Positions 45,964 to 53,920 of a DNA stretch of 64,000 bases are shown here, piece by piece. Below the pieces are notes generated by a model. That model made no database searches, had not been told where the DNA came from, and saw nothing but the letters and a program-made list of their open reading frames with translations. Made by a program: the position numbers and the translations under genes. Each line of letters begins with the position of its first letter. Position 1 is the stretch's first letter. This stretch comes from Flavobacterium alvei (GTDB lineage Bacteria > Bacteroidota > Bacteroidia > Flavobacteriales > Flavobacteriaceae): positions 558,001 through 622,000 of the forward strand of contig NZ_PQVG01000001.1 in the NCBI RefSeq assembly GCF_002920895.1. The letters run 5' to 3'.

Positions 45964-46035
45964 CTTAAATGACCTTAAATATCTTATATGGTTAAATAAT
46001 TCGTCAACTATATAAGGCATTTAAGGTTATTTAAG
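45964..46035. repeat. 28-bp imperfect inverted repeat of short AT units
   Basis: The left arm at 45964-45991 and right arm at 46008-46035 are inverted copies (24 of 28 positions) around a 16-nt loop. The arms are built of about 10-nt units such as CTTAAATGAC, CTTAAATAT and CTTATATGG. No T-run follows, so it is not a standard terminator. Confidence 0.7.
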
Positions 46036-46046
46036 TTTTCTATTTG

Positions 46047-46865
46047 TTAGACAACCAAAGGCACTTTTCTAAATTCATCCTCTTCATTACTCACAATGCC
46101 AAGTTCTTTGTAGATATAAGCAAAAGTCGATAAAATCTCTGGTTTACCATCAATAATGGCTACATCGTGTTCGAAATGGGCCGATGGTTTTCCGTCGGCA
46201 GTGGTGATGGTCCAACCGTCTTTGTGCTGTTTGATGTTTTTGGTTCCCATATTAATCATTGGTTCGATGGCAACCACCATTCCTTCGATTAAAAGTTTGC
46301 CTCGACCTCGTTTTCCGTAGTTAGGCATTTCTGGATCTTCGTGCATTTTTTGTCCAACACCGTGACCTACTAATTCACGAACCACGCCATATCCGTGGGC
46401 TTCGGTATATTTCTGGATCGCATTACCTACATCTTCTACACGGTTTCCGATTCTTAATTCTCGGATTCCAACATATAGTGATTCTTTGGTAACTTGCAAT
46501 AATTTTTTGGTTTCTGGAGCTACTTCTCCAATTTCAAACGAATAAGCGTGATCACCGTGAAATCCGTTTTTAAAAGCACCACAATCTACCGAAATGACAT
46601 CGCCATTTTGTAAAGGCGTGTTGTTCGGGATTCCGTGTACCACTTGAGCATTTGGACTCATACAAAGCGAATTTGGAAAGCCATACAGACCAAGAAAACT
46701 TGGAACAGCTCCGTGATCTCGAATGAATTCTTCGGCTCTTTTATCTAAATATAATGTAGTAACGCCTTCCTTGATTTCGGAAGCTATCATTCCTAATGTT
46801 TTGGATACGATTAAGGCACTTTCGCGCATTAATTCTATTTCTTCTCGTGTTTTTTGGATAATCAT
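46047..46865 (-). CDS. map: Type I methionine aminopeptidase
   Basis: 272 aa metallo-aminopeptidase removing N-terminal Met. Conserved segments: GYPNSLC-type region (GFPNSLCMSPNAQVVHGIPN), DVISVDCGAFKNGFHGDHAY (metal Asp residues), ELVGHGVGQKMHEDPEMPNY (metal His), VVAIEPMI (Glu) and FEHDVAI (Glu). All five metal ligands appear present. The ATG at 46865 fits the family start; an in-frame start seven codons upstream was rejected. Confidence 0.96.
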   Translation of the reverse strand: MIIQKTREEIELMRESALIVSKTLGMIASEIKEGVTTLYLDKRAEEFIRDHGAVPSFLGLYGFPNSLCMSPNAQVVHGIPNNTPLQNGDVISVDCGAFKNGFHGDHAYSFEIGEVAPETKKLLQVTKESLYVGIRELRIGNRVEDVGNAIQKYTEAHGYGVVRELVGHGVGQKMHEDPEMPNYGKRGRGKLLIEGMVVAIEPMINMGTKNIKQHKDGWTITTADGKPSAHFEHDVAIIDGKPEILSTFAYIYKELGIVSNEEDEFRKVPLVV

Positions 46866-46883
46866 TTTTCGTAAAATAAGGCG

Positions 46884-46891
46884 CAAAAATA
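46884..46891 (-). promoter_or_regulatory. -7 promoter box of map
   Basis: TATTTTTG on the minus strand, exact consensus, 18 nt before the ATG. Confidence 0.45.
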
Positions 46892-46907
46892 CAACTTTTA
46901 ATAGTAA

Positions 46908-48299
46908 TTAATTTGGATTCGCCATAATTTTAAAAAGTTCAGAATTGGAGATGTAAAAACGATTGGCCAAATTGATTTGAGCCAACTGAGCGCTAACCAA
47001 ATTATTCTCGCGAGTATTGATTAAAAACAACGAGCTTTCGCCAAATGAAAATAAACGTTCCTCAGATTGCAACATCGTTTGATTGTCTTTGGATAAATCC
47101 TTAATTAATTTTAACTGTTTGGAAAGTGAATTGATTTCTGTTTTTTGAGCTTCAATTTTATTCGTAAGTTGTGTTTTTTCTACGCTCAAAGTATTTTCTG
47201 TTTCCAGAATTTTATATTTCGTTAGTTTTAATTTGCCTCGTTCTTTTCTTAAAAACAGTGGAAATGCAAAATCCAAGCCTATTTTATAATCTTGATTGGT
47301 CTGAAAATCGTTGAAGTATTTGGGTTCTGCCAAATAGGAATAGCCCACATCTATTTTAGGCAATAAATCATTGGCGTTTAATTTTCGTTCTACATTCAAA
47401 ATGTCGATTTTGCTTTGTAGGCTATTAATTTTTGGATGATTGTCAATCGAAAAACCTTCTGCAGTCAAATTATTGGTTTTTAAAGTTTCTTGAATCGTGT
47501 TTTCGAGTTGTGTTTCGGGAACCAAATCGTCCGAAATTTCCATCGGCACGGAGTTTTCCAGCCAAAGAAAATTAGACAATTCAAGTTTGGCTTTGGCTAA
47601 TTTAAGTTTAGAATCTTCTAAACTCAAAAGTCTGTTTTTTACAATAATTCCTGCTTCAATACTGTCGATGGCAGGTTTGTCGCCTTGTTCAATCAAAGAC
47701 TGAATTCCTTTATTTCTTATTTGAGCATTTCGACTGTAGTTTTCATACAATTGAACTTCTTCATAGTTTTTTTTCCAATTGAAATACGCTAAAGAGGCGT
47801 CGTATAAAACCGCAATCGCTTCCAGTTTTACTTCGGCTTGACTCAATTGAATTTGCATTTTTGCTTTGCGCAAATCTGCCATTCTTTTATTAATCCAAAG
47901 TCCTTGTCCTAAAGGAACGCTAATTCCTAAAGAAGTCAACCCTTGGGCAGGCGTGGTGTTTTGCGGATTCAAATAATAACCTTCGCTGTCGTCAAAACCA
48001 GCTTTAATTTCGACTCCATACCAAGTTGGAATTTTGAAACTACTGTTTAAAATAGAATAATATTCTTTGCCTTTGAATTGTTTTTGGTCGTAATTGGCTT
48101 CTAGTTTTGGGTCGAAACTACCTCTTGCCATCATCAATTCCGCTTGGGCTTTGTTGAGTTCCAATTGGGCATTTTTTACCAAAGGATGATTTTTTTTCAC
48201 ATACCCCAAAAACTCATTATAACTCAATTCTTTTGAGACCGTTTCTTGTGCATTTATAACTGTCGAAAACAATAACAATATATAGAAAAGTCGTTTCAT
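46908..48299 (-). CDS. TolC family outer-membrane efflux protein
   Basis: 463 aa with a signal peptide (MKRLFYILLLFSTVINAQ) and two outer-membrane-efflux repeats of long coiled coils (about 30-240 and 270-455). It forms the outer-membrane duct of a tripartite exporter. The start overlaps the stop of the upstream HlyD-type gene (TAATG), so the two are translationally coupled. Last gene of the TetR-ABC-HlyD-TolC operon. Confidence 0.92.
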   Translation of the reverse strand: MKRLFYILLLFSTVINAQETVSKELSYNEFLGYVKKNHPLVKNAQLELNKAQAELMMARGSFDPKLEANYDQKQFKGKEYYSILNSSFKIPTWYGVEIKAGFDDSEGYYLNPQNTTPAQGLTSLGISVPLGQGLWINKRMADLRKAKMQIQLSQAEVKLEAIAVLYDASLAYFNWKKNYEEVQLYENYSRNAQIRNKGIQSLIEQGDKPAIDSIEAGIIVKNRLLSLEDSKLKLAKAKLELSNFLWLENSVPMEISDDLVPETQLENTIQETLKTNNLTAEGFSIDNHPKINSLQSKIDILNVERKLNANDLLPKIDVGYSYLAEPKYFNDFQTNQDYKIGLDFAFPLFLRKERGKLKLTKYKILETENTLSVEKTQLTNKIEAQKTEINSLSKQLKLIKDLSKDNQTMLQSEERLFSFGESSLFLINTRENNLVSAQLAQINLANRFYISNSELFKIMANPN

Positions 48300-49645
48300 T
48301 ATTTCTTTTCTTTAGAAGGTTTTGTGTCTTTTTTGTAATAATTAGGAGGAAATCCGTTTAGGGTCCTCCAAATTTCAAACCAAATCGGAACAGTGTCTAG
48401 CAAAGCCAATGTTTGTGCACCTGAACCAATGCTTAATTGTTTCGGCCATTTTGCCTCATTTTTATCTGGGGCAATCAATACACGGTATTTTCCGTTGTCG
48501 CTAATGAAGTTTTCGATGGCAACAATTTCGCCACCAAAAGTACCGTAAGACACATCGGGCCAACCCGAAAAAACAATTGTTGGCCATCCGTCAAACCAAA
48601 TTCGCACTTTTTCGCCTTTGTTAATTAATGGTAAATCAACAGGATTGACGAATGTTTCAACAGCGATATCGTACTCGGCAGGCATTATGGTTGCAATGGC
48701 TGTTCCTTCCTTAATGGTTTCGCCAATTCCGGATTGCAAAGCCCTATTGATGTAACCACTTTGTGCCGCTCTGATGTAGTACATCTTGTTGCGAATGCTG
48801 TAATTGACATATTGATTTTCGAGTTTATTTACTTGTGCGGCAGCATCATATTGACTGCTTCGGGCGGTAAATTGGTCGCTCTCGGATTTGGCTGCTTTTT
48901 CTGAATATTCGGCCATAATTCGGTTAATTTCAACTTTTGAATTGATGTATTCATTTTTGCTGCTCAATAATTTATTTTCTTGATTGATAATTTTGGCTTC
49001 AACGTCTTGTAGTTTCAAGCGTTTTTCTTCGAGGTCAGTCAAGGGTTTCAAGCCTTCTTTGTTCAATTGCAAAGCACGATTGTATTGAGTATTGGCAATT
49101 TTTAACTGGGTGTTGACCGCAATCAAATCGATACTGTCGCTTTTAATTTTCAAGCGGGCTTGTTTGATTTTGTTTTGAGCTTGTTCTAATTTCAGTCTTT
49201 TTTCAGCTTCAATCGCTCGCAATTGATCGTCTAAACTTCCCACTTTTGAGGCATAGGATTGTGTGGCTTGTTTTTTGGCTTCCACTTGGTTTTTGGTGTT
49301 TTCAACCAAATTCGGATCCATATAATCTTCTTTTATTTCAGAAATATAAAGGATGGTATCGCCTTTTTGTACAAAATCGCCTTCCTGCACATACCATTTT
49401 TCTATTCGACCTGAAATGACACTTTGAATCGATTGCGGTCTTTGGTTGGGTTTTAGCGTAGTTACCGCTCCCGAACCCGAAATGTTTTGGGTCCACGGAA
49501 GAAACAAAAGGCAAAAACTGAATATGGAAACACCGATTATAATTTTATTTAAAATTTTATAATGGGTTTTGTTTTCAATCGTATATATGGTTTTGAAATC
49601 AGTAAACGATTGCTTAATTTTATTATTTTCAGATATATTTAGCAT
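48299..49645 (-). CDS. HlyD-type membrane fusion protein
   Basis: 448 aa. One N-terminal membrane helix (about 32-52), a biotinyl-lipoyl-like beta domain (SGRIEKWYVQEGDFVQKGDT), a long coiled coil (about 120-280) and a beta-barrel domain (GEKVRIWFDGWPTIVFSGWP). It bridges the inner-membrane transporter and the TolC duct. It starts 4 nt after the ABC protein gene and overlaps the TolC gene by one base. Confidence 0.92.
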   Translation of the reverse strand: MLNISENNKIKQSFTDFKTIYTIENKTHYKILNKIIIGVSIFSFCLLFLPWTQNISGSGAVTTLKPNQRPQSIQSVISGRIEKWYVQEGDFVQKGDTILYISEIKEDYMDPNLVENTKNQVEAKKQATQSYASKVGSLDDQLRAIEAEKRLKLEQAQNKIKQARLKIKSDSIDLIAVNTQLKIANTQYNRALQLNKEGLKPLTDLEEKRLKLQDVEAKIINQENKLLSSKNEYINSKVEINRIMAEYSEKAAKSESDQFTARSSQYDAAAQVNKLENQYVNYSIRNKMYYIRAAQSGYINRALQSGIGETIKEGTAIATIMPAEYDIAVETFVNPVDLPLINKGEKVRIWFDGWPTIVFSGWPDVSYGTFGGEIVAIENFISDNGKYRVLIAPDKNEAKWPKQLSIGSGAQTLALLDTVPIWFEIWRTLNGFPPNYYKKDTKPSKEKK

Positions 49646-49649
49646 CTTC

Positions 49650-51308
49650 TTAAATTTTGGAGTCTAGTACAATTTTACCGTTTTGCATTGTGATGATACG
49701 ATTGCTTTTATCTCTCCAATACGGATTTTTAGACGAAACAATAATAGTCCACAAATGCTCTTTGGCGGTTATAAAATCGATAATTTCATTCGAAACATCA
49801 TTATCCATTTTGTCTGTTGGATCTTCGTAAAAAAGGATTCTAGGTTTGTGAATGATACTTCTTGCCAATAAAATTTTCTGAATATTAGAAGAGGACAATT
49901 GCTTTCCTTCTGGAAAAACAATCGTGTCTAATCCTTCGGGTAATGATTTGATAAAACTTGCCAATTGCAAGCCATTAATTGCCCATTTTAAATCTTCTTG
50001 TGTAATAGACAAATCTTTGAAAGTGATATTGTCTAAAATACTGCCTTCAAAAAGGGTTTCGCCATAAATGATGCTACCAATTTGGGCGCGATATTGTTTG
50101 AGATTAATTTTCTTGAAAGTATCATCATTAATATAAAACGAACCAGAACTAGGCTGTAAAAGTCCCGAAAGAATTCGGATTAAGGTTGTTTTTCCCGAGC
50201 CGTTGATTCCATCAACAAAAATGCGTTCTCCTTGATTTATTTTTAAATCGATGCTCTTCAAGGTGTTTTGTTTGGTATCTGGAAATTTAAAAGTTAAATT
50301 CTCAGTTTCCAAACTGATATTAGTATAGCAATTGTCATAAGACTCTTCCGTTTCTTCTTCTAAATCCAAGTCGGTTACTTGCCCAATTTTTTCGACAGCG
50401 GTTAGTACGTCGTAGAAAGTTTCTAAACCAATGATGATTTTTTCGACAGAATTTATAACGAGCAAAATAATGATTTCTGCTGCCACAAATTGTCCAATGT
50501 TCATTTCTTGCGACAATACTAAATAGCCTCCAATAGACAACAAACTGGCAGTTATAATGACTTTAAAAAGTATTAATTGAATGAATTGTCTTTTGATAAC
50601 ATTGAAATGTTTTTCTCTGTAATTTAAATAGTCATTGGCCAATTCGTCGTTTTTTTGCAAGGCATAATTGTAATTCAATTCGTTTCGAAAACTGAAATTA
50701 TTTCTCGCAACTTCCTGCAACCAAGTCGCTACTTTGTATTTGAATTTGGATTCTTTTAAACTGGTTTCTAAACCTGATTTGTATGAGAATTTAAAAATAA
50801 AGTACAATAGAAAGAACAACAAAATTCCAAAAACGATGAAAAAAGGATGGTAGAGCGAAAGGAGTATAATTCCGAAAGCAATTTGAAGCAAGGCTGCCGA
50901 AAAATCAATCAGTAATTTCGAAGTTCCTTTTTGAATGGTTAAAGTGTCGAAAAAACGGTTGGCCAATTCGGGCGCATAGTGACTATACAATTCCTCGAAT
51001 TTTATTTTAGGCAATCGGCTTGCAAATTCAAAAGACGAACGAACAAATATTTTTTGTTGTAAATTCTCTGTGATTCGAAGCTGCATTAACGATAAGATTC
51101 CCGCAAGTGCAACGCCTATAACAACTAGAAAAATTAAAACAATCCAAGAAGCACTAACTCGTCCTGACTGAATAAAATTGATAATCGCTTGAATGCCTAA
51201 AGGCAAAGACAAGCTGATGAGTCCTGCAAAAATAGCATAGAAAAAAATCTGTAGCACATCTTTTTTATCTAATTCGAGTAAGTTGTAAAAACGCTTTAAT
51301 GGTGTCAT
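49650..51308 (-). CDS. ABC exporter-like protein with degenerate nucleotide-binding domain
   Basis: 552 aa: an exporter-type transmembrane domain (about 18-300, five to six helices, no peptidase domain) fused to an ABC domain (330-552). Walker A is intact (GINGSGKTT, 367-375), but the Q-loop Gln is Tyr415, the signature is LSSSN (471-475) rather than LSGGQ, Walker B reads ILFYEDPT (Glu495 and Asp496 in place of Asp-Glu) and the H-loop His is missing (IIVSSKN). ATP may be bound but hydrolysis is doubtful. It lies between a TetR gene and HlyD/TolC genes. It could need a partner ATPase or use an unconventional mechanism. Confidence 0.88.
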   Translation of the reverse strand: MTPLKRFYNLLELDKKDVLQIFFYAIFAGLISLSLPLGIQAIINFIQSGRVSASWIVLIFLVVIGVALAGILSLMQLRITENLQQKIFVRSSFEFASRLPKIKFEELYSHYAPELANRFFDTLTIQKGTSKLLIDFSAALLQIAFGIILLSLYHPFFIVFGILLFFLLYFIFKFSYKSGLETSLKESKFKYKVATWLQEVARNNFSFRNELNYNYALQKNDELANDYLNYREKHFNVIKRQFIQLILFKVIITASLLSIGGYLVLSQEMNIGQFVAAEIIILLVINSVEKIIIGLETFYDVLTAVEKIGQVTDLDLEEETEESYDNCYTNISLETENLTFKFPDTKQNTLKSIDLKINQGERIFVDGINGSGKTTLIRILSGLLQPSSGSFYINDDTFKKINLKQYRAQIGSIIYGETLFEGSILDNITFKDLSITQEDLKWAINGLQLASFIKSLPEGLDTIVFPEGKQLSSSNIQKILLARSIIHKPRILFYEDPTDKMDNDVSNEIIDFITAKEHLWTIIVSSKNPYWRDKSNRIITMQNGKIVLDSKI

Positions 51309-51328
51309 AATAAATACGAAGTTTGTTT

Positions 51329-52003
51329 TTATTTTTTTAGTGCTCTATTCATTAGATCTAAGTAAAAAGCAGTTACGCTAATGCTTTCGTTGCAATTGGT
51401 AATGGTTTTTAAATGATCATTAAGAAAGTGCTGGTGCAAACTTCCCTCAACAATGGTCGAAACCAAACTTCTGGCAAAAGGATAGTCAGGATTTACTTCT
51501 TCTACAATAGCCACAATGCGATTGATGACATTTTTGTAGGCCAAAAAACAGCCTTCTTTATTGTCTTCATCAACCTCTTTGGTATAAATTGCTTTGTTGA
51601 ATTCCGAGATGATAATTTTATTCAAAACAGCTTCGTCAATATGTTCTGTGCTGCTATCGTCTTTTATCTTTTCGGTCACAATAGTTATGGCTTTTTCTAG
51701 CTTTTCAATAGTGTTAGAAATGTTTGCTGTTGTAAAAACCAATCGATATTCAATCCAACTCCAATACCAAGCCGACAAATACATTACCAGTTTGTGCTTG
51801 TTGTCGAAATAACGATAAATCGAACTTTCGTTGGAGCCAATTTTTTCGCCTAATTTTTTAAAAGTAAAATGTTCTAATCCAACTTCGTCAATTAGAAGAA
51901 TACTGTTTTTAATAATTTTCTTGCCCAAATCAGAAGTCTCAGGGTCTTTTACATACAAGTTTTTGTTGACCTGTATTTTTATGTTTGATAATATTAATTG
52001 CAT
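51329..52003 (-). CDS. TetR-family transcriptional regulator
   Basis: 224 aa. The N-terminal HTH (about 30-75, with FTFKKLGEKIGSNESSIYRYF) is a TetR DNA-binding domain; the helical C-terminal ligand domain is divergent. First gene of the export operon, 20 nt upstream of the ABC protein gene, so it probably autoregulates this operon. The ATG at 52003 is preferred because the in-frame TTG at 52024 lies inside a promoter -7 box. Confidence 0.87.
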   Translation of the reverse strand: MQLILSNIKIQVNKNLYVKDPETSDLGKKIIKNSILLIDEVGLEHFTFKKLGEKIGSNESSIYRYFDNKHKLVMYLSAWYWSWIEYRLVFTTANISNTIEKLEKAITIVTEKIKDDSSTEHIDEAVLNKIIISEFNKAIYTKEVDEDNKEGCFLAYKNVINRIVAIVEEVNPDYPFARSLVSTIVEGSLHQHFLNDHLKTITNCNESISVTAFYLDLMNRALKK

Positions 52004-52021
52004 AAATAATTTATTTAAGCG

Positions 52022-52029
52022 CAAATATA
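52022..52029 (-). promoter_or_regulatory. -7 promoter box of the TetR-ABC-HlyD-TolC operon
   Basis: TATATTTG on the minus strand, exact consensus, 18 nt before the TetR gene ATG. No clear -33 TTG or TetR operator palindrome is seen. Confidence 0.5.
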
Positions 52030-52072
52030 ATAGTAAAACTATTGATTTTTGATTTTTTAACTTTCATTTAAT

Positions 52073-52102
52073 AAAAAAAGCTGCCCGAATCGGACAGCTT
52101 TC
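52073..52102 (-). terminator. Terminator of gpmI
   Basis: On the minus strand, AAGCTGTCCGA pairs with TCGGGCAGCTT (one G:U pair) and is followed by a T-run. It is 25 nt after the gpmI stop. Confidence 0.82.
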
Positions 52103-52127
52103 TTAAAAAAATTTTTTTTGTAACTTG

Positions 52128-53645
52128 CTACAAAAGAGAATGTCTTGTCATAACTGCTGGTTGTTCTATTTTCATTAAATCAAGAATCGTTGGAGCAATA
52201 TCGCCTAATACTCCATCCTGAATAGATTTCAATTCTTTGTCAACTAAAATAATAGGCACTGGATTTGTTGTGTGTGCTGTATTTGGAGACCCATCAGGAT
52301 TAATCATCGTTTCGCAGTTTCCGTGATCGGCGATGATTAATGTTGTGTAATCATTGGCCAAAGCTGCAGTAATTACTTTTTCTACACATTTATCTACAGC
52401 TTCACAGGCTTGAATTGCAGCACTCATTACTCCTGTATGTCCTACCATATCACCGTTGGCAAAATTCAAACAAACAAAATCAACCTCGCCTTTGTTCAAT
52501 TCTGGAACCAATGCATCGGCTAGTTCATAAGCACTCATTTCGGGTTGCAAATCATAAGTAGCTACTTTTGGAGAGTTTTTCAAGATTCGTGATTCGCCTT
52601 CAAAAGGCAATTCTCTACCACCAGAAAAGAAGAAAGTCACGTGAGGATATTTCTCAGTTTCGGCAATTCTGATTTGTTTTTTGCCTGCTTTTTCTAATAC
52701 TTCACCAAGAGTTTCCGTAACATTATCTTTATTGTAAACCACTTTTACATTCTCATAAGTTTCGTCATAATTGGTAAGCGTAACGTAGTACAAATCAAGT
52801 TTGTGCATGTTTTGCTCATGGAAATCCCTTTGCGAAAGTGTTTCGGTCAATTCACGACCTCTATCGGTTCTGAAATTAAAGAAAACAACAACATCACCTT
52901 CTTTAATTGTAGCCAATGGTTTATCGTTTTCATCCACCATGATAATCGGGTTGATAAATTCGTCGGTCACATTATTTTCATAACTTTCCTCGATGCTTTT
53001 CACGGCATTTTTAGAATGTGTTCCTGTTCCGTTTACCACTAAATCGTAGGCAATTTTAACTCTCTCCCAACGTTTATCACGATCCATTGCATAATATCTT
53101 CCCACTACCGAAGCAATTTTTGTAGAAGTATTGGCAATATGATTTTCTAAATTTTGAATATCTGTTTTTGCTGATTTTGGATCTACATCTCGTCCATCAG
53201 TAAAAGCGTGAACGAAAACTTTTTCTAATCCGAAAGCTTGAGTTGCATCGATTAATCCTCTCAAATGAGAAGTGTGTGAATGCACACCACCATCAGAAAC
53301 TAGACCCAAAAGGTGTAAATTTACATTTTTGTCTTTGGCATATTGAAAGGCGTCAACAAGCACTTGTTCTTGTGCCATTGAATTATTTTCGACAGCCAAA
53401 TTAATTTTAGCCAAATCTTGATATACAATTCTACCCGCACCAAGATTCATGTGTCCCACTTCGGAATTTCCCATTTGACCTTCTGGTAAACCTACGTTCA
53501 AACCATCTGTTCGAAGTTGTCCAACAGGATATTTTGTATATAAACTTTTGATGAAAGGAATGTTTGCATTGTCTATTGCAGACACTTTTGGGTCAGGAGA
53601 ATTTCCCCAACCGTCAAGAATCATAAGGATTACTTTTTTGTTCAT
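52128..53645 (-). CDS. gpmI: 2,3-bisphosphoglycerate-independent phosphoglycerate mutase
   Basis: 505 aa glycolytic enzyme (3-phosphoglycerate to 2-phosphoglycerate). Alkaline-phosphatase-like manganese sites: LMILDGWGNS (Asp11), the catalytic Ser61 in GQMGNSEVGHMNLGAG, FTDGRDVDPKSA, FFNFRTDRGREL, and the C-terminal IIADHGNCETM and NTAHTTNPVP. Full length. Single gene with its own terminator. Confidence 0.97.
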   Translation of the reverse strand: MNKKVILMILDGWGNSPDPKVSAIDNANIPFIKSLYTKYPVGQLRTDGLNVGLPEGQMGNSEVGHMNLGAGRIVYQDLAKINLAVENNSMAQEQVLVDAFQYAKDKNVNLHLLGLVSDGGVHSHTSHLRGLIDATQAFGLEKVFVHAFTDGRDVDPKSAKTDIQNLENHIANTSTKIASVVGRYYAMDRDKRWERVKIAYDLVVNGTGTHSKNAVKSIEESYENNVTDEFINPIIMVDENDKPLATIKEGDVVVFFNFRTDRGRELTETLSQRDFHEQNMHKLDLYYVTLTNYDETYENVKVVYNKDNVTETLGEVLEKAGKKQIRIAETEKYPHVTFFFSGGRELPFEGESRILKNSPKVATYDLQPEMSAYELADALVPELNKGEVDFVCLNFANGDMVGHTGVMSAAIQACEAVDKCVEKVITAALANDYTTLIIADHGNCETMINPDGSPNTAHTTNPVPIILVDKELKSIQDGVLGDIAPTILDLMKIEQPAVMTRHSLL

Positions 53646-53662
53646 TTTGATAAATTTTTAGA

Positions 53663-53670
53663 CAAAGATA
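53663..53670 (-). promoter_or_regulatory. -7 promoter box of gpmI
   Basis: TATCTTTG on the minus strand, exact consensus, 17 nt before the ATG. The remaining upstream gap to 53920 is AT-rich without other clear features. Confidence 0.45.
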
Positions 53671-53920
53671 AAGCTTTCCAAAAAAATATAAGTACGTCAA
53701 AACTACTATTATAGATAAAAAAGAGAACTGCAACAAATACTTAAAAATCTGTTGTAAAATATGGTTTTTTATACAATATATGCAACAAAAAATCTTCGAA
53801 AACCATGTAGAAAAAAGATGGTTTTTGAGGACTATTTTGAAAAATTTAAGGGAATTAAATCTCTAACAGCTTGTCTTGGATATTCTACTATTTGAGAGAC
53901 TATTTTTCAAGTAAAATTTA

